This document shows positions 33,509-41,666 of a stretch of 43,027 bases of DNA, piece after piece (positions within the stretch are counted from its first letter, which is position 1; every line of letters starts with the position of its first letter). A program made the translations under genes and the position numbers. The notes below the pieces were generated by a model. That model made no database searches. It saw nothing but the letters and a program-made list of their open reading frames with translations, and was not told the origin of the DNA. This DNA comes from Bacteroidetes bacterium MedPE-SWsnd-G1 (GTDB lineage: Bacteria > Bacteroidota > Bacteroidia > Flavobacteriales > Flavobacteriaceae). Where the stretch lies: assembly GCA_001874265.1 (NCBI GenBank), contig MPDD01000021.1:1-43027 (forward strand). Direction: 5' to 3'.

Positions 33509-34336
33509 CTAAAAATTACCAGTAAGAGAAAACATTGGACCATGGAAACTCAAGGCAATTCCACCGTCCCAATTATTATCTTCAATATCTACGTTTAAAT
33601 TAAAATAGCGATAACTAGCTCCAACACCTATATTTTTAAATACCTGATATTGTATACCGGGAGCAAGATTTAACAAGGATCCTTTAATATTAGAGATTTT
33701 TACGGAAAGCCAATCTAACCTAGCTGTTACTAAGAATTTTTCTGAGGGTGCCCAAAAATACCAAAAGCCAATATTTGGAAGAGGGGCAAGGGCAGTTATG
33801 GATTCTCTTCTAAATCCAGTGTTTAGATCGTCTAAAAACGCTTCTCCTTCTAAATATGTTGTGATATCCATAGCATGAATTCCTAATCCTCCGCCTAATT
33901 CATGTTTTGGGCCGGTTGAAATATTTCTACCAAAGAAAACACGATATAAATCTAGATTAAATCCTGCTCCAACACTCAAGCCTGCTTTAAAAGTATAATC
34001 ATTCCACTCTATATCTTTTTCAATTGATCTGGTAGATCCATTTTTAATGCTATAATATTCAAAGCCTAGATTCCAATTTCTAGCAAAACGCCATTTTGCA
34101 CTCGCTGCAAAGGTTATTTCACTATCATTAAAATCAAATGTTTTTCCAAAATCAATCTCTTCATTTGGAGTACTTCCGTTGGCTTTAATTTTAATATTTT
34201 TAGAAGGAAGAAAAACACCTGTGCTAATTGAAAATTTCTTAGTTAATATTGGATGTTTAGCAAGTGAATCTTGTGCAAATAGATTCGTCGAAATCAAACA
34301 GCAGGATATAGCAAATATTGAAATGAAATATTTCAT
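33509..34336 (-). CDS. outer-membrane beta-barrel protein
   Basis: 275 residues with a clear signal peptide ending LISTNLFAQ. The mature part alternates aromatic/hydrophobic and polar residues in ~10-residue strands (WNLGFEYYSIKN, IGVGASYRYFNLNVD) and ends in Phe (SLTGNF), as in barrels recognised by BamA. Function unknown, perhaps a small porin or structural barrel. The gene is followed after 4 nt by the TPR lipoprotein, so the two may work together at the outer membrane. Confidence 0.83.
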   Translation of the reverse strand: MKYFISIFAISCCLISTNLFAQDSLAKHPILTKKFSISTGVFLPSKNIKIKANGSTPNEEIDFGKTFDFNDSEITFAASAKWRFARNWNLGFEYYSIKNGSTRSIEKDIEWNDYTFKAGLSVGAGFNLDLYRVFFGRNISTGPKHELGGGLGIHAMDITTYLEGEAFLDDLNTGFRRESITALAPLPNIGFWYFWAPSEKFLVTARLDWLSVKISNIKGSLLNLAPGIQYQVFKNIGVGASYRYFNLNVDIEDNNWDGGIALSFHGPMFSLTGNF

Positions 34337-34389
34337 GGCAATTTTGGATTGGTTTAGATTATGATAAAGGTAACAAAAAAAGTAAAAAA

Positions 34390-34413
34390 AAACGCTCCTA
34401 ATTAGGAGCGTTT
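34390..34413 (-). terminator. rho-independent terminator of the cyclophilin-FKBP gene
   Basis: AAACGCTCCTAATTAGGAGCGTTT is, in two halves AAACGCTCCTAA / TTAGGAGCGTTT, a perfect palindrome; on the minus strand it runs straight into about ten T. It lies 3 nt past the stop codon. Confidence 0.85.
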
Positions 34414-34416
34414 GTA

Positions 34417-35349
34417 TTATTTAACATTCATTAGTTCTACATCGAAAATTAATGGAGCATCAGGTGGAATGACACCGCCAGCACCTCGACTTCCGTAAGC
34501 CAATTCAGATGGAATAACAAATCGAGCTTTATCTCCAACTTTTAACAATTGAATTCCTTCATCCCAACCAGAAATTACTTGACCAATTCCAACGTTAAAA
34601 TCGATAGGTTGTTTTCTTTTGTAAGAAGAGTCAAATACAGTTCCGTCTAATAATTGTCCTTTATAATGAACAGAAACCATCGCGCCTTTTGTTGCTTGTT
34701 TTCCATCTCCTTTTTGAAGGATTGTATATCTTAAACCACTATCAGTAATTGTATAGCCCGCAGAAACGCCATCTAATAATTCGTCTTGCGCTTTTAATGC
34801 TTCAGCAATTCTTGCTTCACGAGCTCCTTCAAATTTTCTAAAAGCCTCAATAGCATTAAATTTTTCTGCAGCATCACCAACACGTACTATTTCAATTGAC
34901 GTTAACTCATCTCCCTGAGCAATAGCATCAACAATATCCTGTCCTTCAACAACATTTCCAAAAACGGAATGCTTGTTATCTAACCAAGGAGTTTCAACGT
35001 GTGTAATAAAAAATTGAGATCCGTTTGTAGCAGGTCCAGAATTTGCCATAGATAAAACACCTGGCTTATCGTGCTTCAATTCAGGGTGAAACTCATCATC
35101 AAAACTGTATCCAGGATTCCCTGTTCCAGTTCCTTGCGGGCATCCACCTTGAATCATAAAATCTGCAATAACCCTATGAAATTTTAAACCATCGTAATAT
35201 GGAGTACCTTGAGGCTTAACACCATTTTCCATATTTCCTTCAGCCAAAGCAACAAAGTTACCGACTGTTCCAGGAGTTTTTTTAAACTCTAAATTCACTA
35301 AAATTTCACCTTTTGAAGTGTTGAATTTTGCGTATAATCCGTTATTCAT
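34417..35349 (-). CDS. cyclophilin-FKBP fusion peptidyl-prolyl isomerase
   Basis: 310 residues, no signal peptide, so cytoplasmic. Residues ~1-165 are a cyclophilin (FHRVIADFMIQGGCPQGTGT, NGSQFFITHVETPWLD, HSVFGNVVEG). A helical linker of ~35 residues follows. Residues ~205-310 are an FKBP (VSVHYKGQLLDGTVFDSSYK, VIPSELAYGSRGAGGVIPPD, LIFDVELMNV). Both catalytic pockets look intact. Such dual-family immunophilins are known in some protists and Bacteroidota. It has its own -7 box and terminator. Confidence 0.95.
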   Translation of the reverse strand: MNNGLYAKFNTSKGEILVNLEFKKTPGTVGNFVALAEGNMENGVKPQGTPYYDGLKFHRVIADFMIQGGCPQGTGTGNPGYSFDDEFHPELKHDKPGVLSMANSGPATNGSQFFITHVETPWLDNKHSVFGNVVEGQDIVDAIAQGDELTSIEIVRVGDAAEKFNAIEAFRKFEGAREARIAEALKAQDELLDGVSAGYTITDSGLRYTILQKGDGKQATKGAMVSVHYKGQLLDGTVFDSSYKRKQPIDFNVGIGQVISGWDEGIQLLKVGDKARFVIPSELAYGSRGAGGVIPPDAPLIFDVELMNVK

Positions 35350-35373
35350 TTTCTATCTTTTTTATTGAGTTTG

Positions 35374-35381
35374 CAAAGATA
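35374..35381 (-). promoter_or_regulatory. -7 promoter element of the cyclophilin-FKBP gene
   Basis: Minus strand reads TATCTTTG, exact TAnnTTTG, 24 nt before the ATG at 35349. Confidence 0.5.
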
Positions 35382-35447
35382 GTACTTATGTTAAATAAAT
35401 ATAAATTTAAATGATTTAAAAAGACTGTTTAACAAAGAAATAACATC

Positions 35448-36083
35448 TTAACTTTCTAATTGTTCCAACTCTTTGTAATTTCTGTTTAAGCGTCTTAAAA
35501 GAATTCCATAAATAACTCTGTAAATAAGTAAAACAACTCCAATTAATGCCGCCGTAAAGACAACAACGAAAATTAAAAAGGTATTTGAGTCAAAGTCTTG
35601 AGGAATATTACTTATTTCCTTATATAATGCAATGCTATTTGGGTTTGAAAAAATATAATAAAACATGATACCCATTAGTATAGTCATGGCACCAACATTA
35701 AAATAAATATAATATTTAACTGTTTTTCTAGTTTTTAAAATGTTAGCCATTAGAAGTTTAGCATTGCTGTCAACTTTTATGCTACGGTAATTCTTATAAA
35801 AAGCATAAATAAAGCCAATAACCACTGCAAAGGTTGCATAAGACGAAACAGATATGAATCCATATAATCCAATTTTTTTGTAAAAAGCCATGTCTTTATC
35901 CATATCTCTAAAAAACATAATTGAATTCATAAGCACAAATTCTGCGATACTTATATAGAATATCCATTTTACATACGAAGACGACTTGGCATGTAGCATT
36001 TTATAAATTTCGTTGCTTGAAACTTTATGTTTGGAATAGTCCTGCTTTTTCCAGGCTCCTTTTAACTTATCTAAATCATCCAT
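35448..36083 (-). CDS. four-helix membrane protein paired with ECF sigma factor
   Basis: 211 residues. A soluble N-terminal stretch MDDLDKLKGAWKKQDYSKHK is followed by four hydrophobic helices (~38-58, 73-95, 125-147, 165-192). It starts 2 nt after the sigma-factor stop, the position usually held by an anti-sigma factor, and its short cytoplasmic N-terminus could bind sigma. It lacks the zinc-finger (HxxxCxxC) of classic anti-sigma proteins. Related genes are sometimes mislabelled beta-carotene monooxygenase; nothing here supports that. Confidence 0.75.
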   Translation of the reverse strand: MDDLDKLKGAWKKQDYSKHKVSSNEIYKMLHAKSSSYVKWIFYISIAEFVLMNSIMFFRDMDKDMAFYKKIGLYGFISVSSYATFAVVIGFIYAFYKNYRSIKVDSNAKLLMANILKTRKTVKYYIYFNVGAMTILMGIMFYYIFSNPNSIALYKEISNIPQDFDSNTFLIFVVVFTAALIGVVLLIYRVIYGILLRRLNRNYKELEQLES

Positions 36084-36085
36084 AC

Positions 36086-36580
36086 TTACGGATTTAATAT
36101 TGTTTTTAGTTTTGTCTTAATCCTATTCACCTTAACACGAGCATTTACCTCAGTAATACCGATTGTCTCTGCAATTTCCTTATATGGTTTGTCCTCTAAA
36201 TAAAGTAAGATTAAGGCTTTTTCTACATCGCTTAATTGATGTATTGCTTGATAGAGTAACTTCATTTGTTCCTCGATCTCGCCATCATATTCCTCACTTT
36301 CTAGTTTATAATGAAAATCAGAAATATCATTTGTTTTAATCTGTCGCTTCGATTTTCTATATAAAGTAATTGCTGTGTTTAACGCAACTCGATACATCCA
36401 AGTACTAAACTTAGCTTCACCACGAAATTTGGGATAAGCTTTCCAAAGTTGAATAGTGATTTCTTGAAAGAGGTCTTTATGAGCATCTGAATTTGTAGTG
36501 TATACACGACAAACCTTATGAACAATGTTCTGGTTTTCTTCAAGTTGTTGCACAAATTGTTGCTCTAAAGCTTGCGTCAC
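36086..36580 (-). CDS. ECF-type RNA polymerase sigma factor
   Basis: 164 residues. Sigma-70 region 2 is visible with DLFQEITIQLWKAYPKFRGE and FSTWMYRVALNTAITLYRK; region 4 has LYLEDKPYKEIAETIGITEV and ARVKVNRIKTKLK. There is no region 3 or C-terminal extension, as in extracytoplasmic-function sigmas. The start codon is GTG. A TGTAACA followed by a near -7 sequence TATCTTTA lies about 25-40 nt upstream, so the promoter may be housekeeping or autoregulated. It is coupled to the membrane protein after it. Confidence 0.92.
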   Translation of the reverse strand: MTQALEQQFVQQLEENQNIVHKVCRVYTTNSDAHKDLFQEITIQLWKAYPKFRGEAKFSTWMYRVALNTAITLYRKSKRQIKTNDISDFHYKLESEEYDGEIEEQMKLLYQAIHQLSDVEKALILLYLEDKPYKEIAETIGITEVNARVKVNRIKTKLKTILNP

Positions 36581-36659
36581 TGGTTAAGAGATTTATCTAT
36601 AAGTAGTATAAAGATAATTTTTGTTACAAGAAGGACTAAGAATTTATAATAAAAAGGCA

Positions 36660-37628
36660 CTATTCATTTTTCATTTTAACAACCAAGTTTCCAACTTTTT
36701 CCCCAGTCTCTGCATAAGTAAAGGCAGATGCAATATTGTTGAGAGCGTATATTCGATCAATTAGTGGATTAAATTTATCTTCTTCGATTAATCGTTTTAC
36801 CAAGTCAATGCTAAATTGATGCTTGTTTGGGTAAGGGAATACGACTTTTCTCCCTTTGAAAAGAGGAGTGAAAATAGCAAAGACTAAATTTTGACCCCAA
36901 GGCCCCATTTCTGATGAAATATAAATGCCTTTTTTTGTTAAAATACGCCTGCATTTGCCAAAAGTACTTTTTCCAACGGCATCAAAAACAAAGTCAAACT
37001 TCTCATTTAATTGAGTGAATTCTATCTTAGTATAGTCTATTACTTGTGTAACACCTAAAGTTTTAATTAAATTAATATTCTCTGTGTTTGCAGTTGCTGT
37101 AACATCAATTTTCATTGCTACTAATAATTGTAATAGGGCAGACCCTATGGCTCCTGTAGCGCCATTAACTAATACTTTAGCGTTTGGTTTAAAATTAACT
37201 TTATTAATAAAGTTTTGTGCATAATGAGCCCCTTCAATACTAGCAGTGGCTTGTTCAAAAGAAAATTTATTGGGTATGGTTGCCATAAATTTATCTTGTT
37301 GAATAACGATATATTCTGCATGTGAACTTAAGCCAACATCATTAAATCCAAATAGCTTATCACCAATTCTAAATCGTGTTACTTCAGTGCCTATTTGTTC
37401 AATGATTCCTGCAAAGTCAGTTCCTAATATTGGATTTTTAGGTTTAAAAAGCCCAAGCATTAACCGGATAATGACAGGTTTAGCTCTTAACATAGCACAA
37501 TCCGTTCTATTAACCGTTGTAGCCATGACTCTAATTAATAGTTCATCTTCTTTAGGCACTGGTTTTTTTACATCAGTAATTTTTAAATTATTAGGAGAAC
37601 CATATTTTTTGTGAATGGCAGCTTTCAT
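36660..37628 (-). CDS. zinc-free MDR alcohol dehydrogenase / quinone oxidoreductase-like
   Basis: 322 residues. The GroES-like N-terminal domain has GTDFAGIIEQIGTEVTRFRI; the Rossmann domain has the nucleotide-binding loop NGATGAIGSALLQLL near residue 152 (an AxxGxxG variant typical of NADPH enzymes). The structural-zinc Cys cluster of classical ADH is absent. It should reduce quinones or enones with NADPH. A single gene, immediately downstream of a decayed DoxX-family gene on the same strand. Confidence 0.9.
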   Translation of the reverse strand: MKAAIHKKYGSPNNLKITDVKKPVPKEDELLIRVMATTVNRTDCAMLRAKPVIIRLMLGLFKPKNPILGTDFAGIIEQIGTEVTRFRIGDKLFGFNDVGLSSHAEYIVIQQDKFMATIPNKFSFEQATASIEGAHYAQNFINKVNFKPNAKVLVNGATGAIGSALLQLLVAMKIDVTATANTENINLIKTLGVTQVIDYTKIEFTQLNEKFDFVFDAVGKSTFGKCRRILTKKGIYISSEMGPWGQNLVFAIFTPLFKGRKVVFPYPNKHQFSIDLVKRLIEEDKFNPLIDRIYALNNIASAFTYAETGEKVGNLVVKMKNE

Positions 37629-38045
37629 ATTCTGATGTAAGTTATAGTATTAAATCAACTTCGAAAAACGTATCTTTCATTATTGCTAGGGCAAAGGTTC
37701 TATAAAAGATGAGGGTAACAATGGATTGAGAATAGTCGTTTATGATATAAAACTTTCCCAGTTTCCTCATGCCGATTATTCTGTTGGTCAATATCCTAAA
37801 CGATCGGCTACTGCAGGTAAGAATCCGGTTCCTAGTCCCATTCCTAGAAATAATTTAACAAAAGTTTTATTCATTTTTTGATTGGTTAGCATTCTATTCT
37901 TTCTCTTATGTTTAAAAGACGTATTGAAACAATAAATGTAACATTAAATTAAATCAAGATAATCTTATTGCTCTCAAAATTTAGAAACTATTTATTTTCC
38001 AGAATGGCTGAAAGTTTTCTAAGGGAACAACGAAAAAAAGTTTAG
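37629..38045. other. 417-nt interval holding a gene remnant
   Basis: Contains the DoxX-family pseudogene described separately (37695-37874). The remainder is AT-rich with no convincing frame, terminator or RNA structure on either strand. Confidence 0.6.
37695..37874 (-). pseudogene. decayed, 3'-truncated DoxX-family membrane protein gene
   Basis: Read from the ATG at 37874 the frame gives MNKTFVKLFLGMGLGTGFLP then AVADRLGY, followed by TGA. Reading through four in-frame stops in the same frame gives PTE, stop, SA, stop, GNWESFIS, stop, TTILNPLLPSSFIEP. The order ADRxGYW...AWGNWExFIxYT..LNPxLP is the N-terminal half of DoxX-type proteins. Both TGA codons fall where Trp is expected and the second TAA where Tyr is. 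Similarity ends at codon 60 of an expected ~130-140, so the 3' half is lost. Four nonsense changes without a frameshift point to gradual decay. Confidence 0.75.
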
Positions 38046-38957
38046 TTAAAATGTATAACTTAGGTTTTGCTCCAAGAATTCGTCAAACTTGTCCATATGT
38101 TTAAATCGCTTATGTGTCCAAAAATAATACTGAGGGGCTTTTCGTATTTGTTTTTCTACCTCTCTCAGAAACATGTCAGTAATCTGATAATCTGCGAACT
38201 CATTTGGTCTTTCGGCCAATACTCTAAAAGTGCATTTGTAATAGCCACGTTTTACTTTTGAAACCTCATAGAACACAACGGACTGATCTAGTTTTTTTGC
38301 GATTTGTTCTGCGCCAACATGAACAGGAACTTTAACATTTAAAAATGGTGCCCAATAGTGTGTTTTACTCAATTGAGGAGATTGATCACTAACCAATGCA
38401 TTTAAGGCAAGTATACCATTTTTTGAGTTTTGCTCATAGGTCCTTCTAGCCATTCTTGGTGTTACAAATTGCCCTCCATATTTGGTTCTATATTTGAGCA
38501 TCATTTTATCGAAGTATTTATTGCCAATTGGTGTTGATACGGCATAAGCTTCATGATCAACAAGGTTGTTCATAGATACCATCCATTCCCAATTGGCATA
38601 ATGGCTGCCCACAAGTACAATGCTTCTTCCTTTATTTCCTAGTTCTCGTAATACATCCACATCTTCAAAGACAAATCGTTTATGTACGTTTTTTTCACTG
38701 ATACTTATGGATTTAATCATCTCCATAAAAACATCTGTAAAGTGCATATAAAACTGTCTTCGTATTTTTAAAAGTTCTTTCTCAGATTTGTTCGGAAGTG
38801 CTAATTTTAAGTTATCATAAACTACTTTTTTTCGATATCCTATAACATAAAATAAAATAAGATATAAGAAATCGGAAATTAAATAGAGGACTCTAAATGG
38901 TAAAATAGAAAGGAACCAAAGAATAGGAAATACTATAAGATATATAAGAAGTTGCAT
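38046..38957 (-). CDS. LpxL/HtrB-type lysophospholipid acyltransferase (paralogue B)
   Basis: 303 residues. A hydrophobic N-terminal anchor (MQLLIYLIVFPILWFLSILP) is followed by the HX4E catalytic motif in VLVGSHYANWEWMVS near residue 118 and a conserved SDQSPQ block near 188. The family acylates lipid A (late acyltransferase) or aminolipids; in Bacteroidota members may also make ornithine/glycine lipids. It lies 3 nt after a near-identical paralogue, a tandem duplication. Confidence 0.9.
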   Translation of the reverse strand: MQLLIYLIVFPILWFLSILPFRVLYLISDFLYLILFYVIGYRKKVVYDNLKLALPNKSEKELLKIRRQFYMHFTDVFMEMIKSISISEKNVHKRFVFEDVDVLRELGNKGRSIVLVGSHYANWEWMVSMNNLVDHEAYAVSTPIGNKYFDKMMLKYRTKYGGQFVTPRMARRTYEQNSKNGILALNALVSDQSPQLSKTHYWAPFLNVKVPVHVGAEQIAKKLDQSVVFYEVSKVKRGYYKCTFRVLAERPNEFADYQITDMFLREVEKQIRKAPQYYFWTHKRFKHMDKFDEFLEQNLSYTF

Positions 38958-38960
38958 GTA

Positions 38961-39872
38961 TTAATGGGTGTAAGAGGGATTGTTTCTTAAAAACTCATCA
39001 AACTTATCTTTATGTTTAAAACGTTTGTGAGTCCAAAAGTAGTATTGCGGTGCTTTTTTTATTTGGTTTTCAACCTCGCGTAAGAACATATCTGTAATCT
39101 GATAATCTGGAAACTCATTAGGGTTTTCTGCGAGAACTTTAAAGTTGCATTTATAATAGCCTCTTTTAATTTTAGAAACTTCGTAAAAAATAACAGATTG
39201 ATCTAATTCTTTGGCAATCAATTCAGCGCCGACATGAATAGGAACTTTTACATTTAAAAATGTGGTCCAATAGCGTGTTCTTTTTAATAATGGAGATTGA
39301 TCACTTACCAATCCATTTAACGATAGTACACCATTTGCCTTGTTATCTCGATACGTTTTACGTGCAAGTTTTGGTTTTATAAGATTGGTCCCAAACTTAG
39401 AACGATTTTTTTTCATCATTCTGTCAAAATATTTATTTCCAATTGGTGAGTAAACAGCAAATGCATGGTGTTCAATTCTATCTGACAAGGTCAATAACCA
39501 TTCCCAATTTGCATAATGACCACCTACAACTACAATACTTTTTCCTTTTTTTGCCAAATCATTAATGAAGTGAATATTCTCAAATACAAAGTGTTTGTTT
39601 ACCGCTTTTTTACTAATGGTAATAGATTTAATCATTTCCATAAACACATCGGTAAAATGCGTATAAAACTTTCGCCTAATTTTTAGCAATTCCATCTCAG
39701 ACTTTTCTGGAAGAGCCAATTTTAAGTTTTCTAACACTACTTTTTTTCGATAACCAATAAGGTAATAGAGTATTATTGAAAGAAAATCTGAAATGACATA
39801 TAGGGCTCTAAAAGGCAAAATCGAAAGAAGCCAAAGTAGAGGATAAACAATAATGTAAACAAGTAATTGCAT
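38961..39872 (-). CDS. LpxL/HtrB-type lysophospholipid acyltransferase (paralogue A)
   Basis: 303 residues from the ATG at 39872, chosen because it aligns exactly with the start of paralogue B (MQLLVYIIVYPLLWLLSILP); a frame from 39887 adds five residues. The HX4E motif is VVVGGHYANWEWLLT, and SDQSPLLKRT corresponds to the SDQSP block of paralogue B. Inner-membrane enzyme transferring acyl chains. First gene of the pair, divergent from rhomboid across 57 nt. Confidence 0.9.
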   Translation of the reverse strand: MQLLVYIIVYPLLWLLSILPFRALYVISDFLSIILYYLIGYRKKVVLENLKLALPEKSEMELLKIRRKFYTHFTDVFMEMIKSITISKKAVNKHFVFENIHFINDLAKKGKSIVVVGGHYANWEWLLTLSDRIEHHAFAVYSPIGNKYFDRMMKKNRSKFGTNLIKPKLARKTYRDNKANGVLSLNGLVSDQSPLLKRTRYWTTFLNVKVPIHVGAELIAKELDQSVIFYEVSKIKRGYYKCNFKVLAENPNEFPDYQITDMFLREVENQIKKAPQYYFWTHKRFKHKDKFDEFLRNNPSYTH

Positions 39873-39903
39873 ATAATTTGGATGCAAATATCGGATATAA
39901 TTT

Positions 39904-39911
39904 TATCTTTG
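39904..39911 (+). promoter_or_regulatory. -7 promoter element of the rhomboid gene
   Basis: TATCTTTG, exact TAnnTTTG, 18 nt before the ATG at 39930. Confidence 0.5.
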
Positions 39912-39929
39912 AAAGCATAAAAATATAAA

Positions 39930-40574
39930 ATGAGCCAGGTAGTATTATTAATTATTGTAGCTAACGTATTGTTTTCATACAAAGGGTTTAATGACCAAGT
40001 TTTTTTTAATAAGTATAAGTTTCAAGTTGGTGCAATTCGTCAAGGTGATTATATCAGATTATTAAGTTCGGGCTTTCTGCATGTAGATTTTAATCATTTG
40101 ATTTTTAATATGCTTACGCTTTTTTTCTTTGGAGATAACGTAATAGCCATAGTCGGAATCCCTTATTTTCTAATTATTTATTTTGCCTGTTTGCTTTTTG
40201 GAGGATTGTTTTCGTTGGCCTATCATAAGAATCAATTATACTATAGTGCTGTAGGTGCATCAGGTGCTGTAATGGGAGTTATTTATGCCGCTATCATGTT
40301 GTATCCAGGAATGAAATTGAATTTTATTTTCTTTCCTTTTGTAGATATACCGGGTTATGTTTTTGGATTGGGGTACTTAATTTATTCTGTTTACGGAATG
40401 AAAAAGAGTATTGGAAATATTGGACATAGTGCGCACTTAGGTGGTGCAATTGGGGGTTATGCAATAACAATAGCCTTAACTCCTGAAGTATTAACAACAA
40501 ATCTATCTTTGGTAGTAATTTTAGGAATTCCGATAGTGTTAATATTCCTTTTTGCGAAGAAATTGAATTTATAG
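39930..40574 (+). CDS. rhomboid family intramembrane serine protease
   Basis: 214 residues with six hydrophobic segments. The catalytic Ser is in GASGAVMG at residue 111 and the catalytic His in AHLGGAIGG at residue 169, giving the Ser-His dyad. The L1-loop region FNHLIFNMLTLFFFGD is also typical. It cleaves membrane proteins within or near their transmembrane helices; targets unknown. A strong terminator follows, shared with the convergent tRNA gene. Confidence 0.93.
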   Translation: MSQVVLLIIVANVLFSYKGFNDQVFFNKYKFQVGAIRQGDYIRLLSSGFLHVDFNHLIFNMLTLFFFGDNVIAIVGIPYFLIIYFACLLFGGLFSLAYHKNQLYYSAVGASGAVMGVIYAAIMLYPGMKLNFIFFPFVDIPGYVFGLGYLIYSVYGMKKSIGNIGHSAHLGGAIGGYAITIALTPEVLTTNLSLVVILGIPIVLIFLFAKKLNL

Positions 40575-40577
40575 CAT

Positions 40578-40608
40578 AAAAAAAGCACTGAAAAATCAGT
40601 GCTTTTTT
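40578..40608. terminator. bidirectional terminator between rhomboid and tRNA-Gly
   Basis: AAAAAAGCACTGA pairs with TCAGTGCTTTTTT around an AAAA loop. T-rich tails follow on both strands, so it ends the rhomboid transcript and, on the other strand, the tRNA transcript whose 3' end is 5 nt away. Confidence 0.85.
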
Positions 40609-40612
40609 GTTG

Positions 40613-40685
40613 AGCGAAAGACCGGGTTCGAACCGGCGACATTCAGCTTGGAAGGCTGACGCTCTACCAACTGAGCTACTTTCGC
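40613..40685 (-). tRNA. tRNA-Gly (anticodon TCC)
   Basis: 73 nt, minus strand. The acceptor stem GCGAAAG/CTTTCGC, D arm with AGTTGGTAGA, anticodon stem TCAGC/GCTGA with loop CTTCCAA (anticodon TCC) and T arm with TTCGAAC all fold. The discriminator base is U, the Gly identity element. CCA is not encoded. Confidence 0.95.
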
Positions 40686-40696
40686 GTTTCCGGCTA

Positions 40697-40726
40697 CAAA
40701 TATACAAGTAGTTTAAACTATAACAA
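40697..40726 (-). promoter_or_regulatory. consensus sigma-A promoter of tRNA-Gly
   Basis: Minus strand: TTG at 40726-40724, exactly 19 nt, then TATATTTG at 40704-40697, 11 nt before the mature tRNA 5' end. Full match to TTG-N19-TAnnTTTG. Confidence 0.75.
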
Positions 40727-40744
40727 GTATTTTTCGAATAAAAA

Positions 40745-41191
40745 TTAATAAAATTCACCATCTTCTCGCATAACTTTTAAGAAATGGAATCCCTTAATTT
40801 CATATCCTTCATTGTAATAAAATTTATGGCTTTTTGGATTACCGGTGTAAGTGTTTAATTCTGAAGCTTCACAACCTTTTGACTTGGCATGTTCGTAAAT
40901 CCAATCAAAGAAAATTCGACCCAAACCTTGACCTCTGTAAGTATTGTCAATAATCACATGATCTACTTCCATACTTTTACCAATATAATGTCTTGTCATA
41001 TACCAAATACCACAAACACCTATCAGTTTTTCGCTATCGTACATAACAACGCATTCATAGTTTTGTTCAATCATCTCCAAAAGTCGATTTTTCAACAATT
41101 CTAGGGGAGTTTTATCATTTAACTGTTGAATCAATGGAACAATATCAAGAATTCTATCTTTCTCTATTATTTTTATTTTGATGTTTTCCAT
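40745..41191 (-). CDS. GNAT family N-acetyltransferase
   Basis: 148 residues. Acetyl-CoA-binding motif A is in VIIDNTYRGQGLGRIFFDWI; the C-terminal element is NPKSHKFYYNEGYEIKGFH. Cytoplasmic, substrate unknown. It is divergent from another GNAT gene across 34 nt; the two proteins are dissimilar outside the fold motifs, so not a recent duplication. Confidence 0.88.
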   Translation of the reverse strand: MENIKIKIIEKDRILDIVPLIQQLNDKTPLELLKNRLLEMIEQNYECVVMYDSEKLIGVCGIWYMTRHYIGKSMEVDHVIIDNTYRGQGLGRIFFDWIYEHAKSKGCEASELNTYTGNPKSHKFYYNEGYEIKGFHFLKVMREDGEFY

Positions 41192-41225
41192 TTAGTAGTA
41201 TTTTTGGGTAAAGTTATAATTTATA

Positions 41226-41666
41226 ATGATCGAAATCAAAGAAATTTCAGCACCTGAAGCCTATGCTATTCGAAAAGATGTTTTACGTGAAAATATCCCG
41301 TTGACTGAAAAAATGGAAGGAGATTTTGATGAGGAGACCTTACATTTGGGCTTATTTGAAAATGGTGAATTGGGTTGTGTTGCCACTTTTATGCCACATA
41401 AAAGCCCTCATTTTAAAGGTTTTCAATATAGATTACGCGGTATGGGGACACATAGAGATCATCAGCATAAAGGATTTGGAAAAGCAGTTTTAACCAGCGC
41501 CGAATCAATTTTGACAAAAAAAGGTGTTGACGTTATTTGGTGCAATGCTCGTGTTATTGCATTAAATTTTTATAAAAAATCGGGTTGGTCAATTGTAGGA
41601 GAAGAGTTTGATGTACATTTAGTGGGGCCGCATTACGTAATGTTTAAAAAATTAAAAGATGCCTAA
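41226..41666 (+). CDS. GNAT family N-acetyltransferase
   Basis: 146 residues. Motif A appears as LRGMGTHRDHQHKGFGKAVL, and VIALNFYKKSGWSIVGEEFD is the C-terminal part. Substrate unknown. The last 8 nt overlap the start of the VanY-type gene (ATGCCTAA), so both are translated together. Confidence 0.9.
   Translation: MIEIKEISAPEAYAIRKDVLRENIPLTEKMEGDFDEETLHLGLFENGELGCVATFMPHKSPHFKGFQYRLRGMGTHRDHQHKGFGKAVLTSAESILTKKGVDVIWCNARVIALNFYKKSGWSIVGEEFDVHLVGPHYVMFKKLKDA

Noticed and set aside
35448..36083. Beta-carotene 15,15'-monooxygenase
   Set aside because: A label sometimes attached to similar genes; no His-ligand pattern of carotenoid oxygenases is visible, and the protein is a small four-helix membrane protein.
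37695..37874. UGA-as-Trp recoding in the DoxX remnant
   Set aside because: Two TAA stops are also in frame and the 3' half is missing. All other genes in the window use TGG for Trp, and TGA ends several of them.
40613..40685. Integration site at tRNA-Gly
   Set aside because: No integrase, no direct repeat of the tRNA 3' end and no atypical DNA in the flanks were seen.
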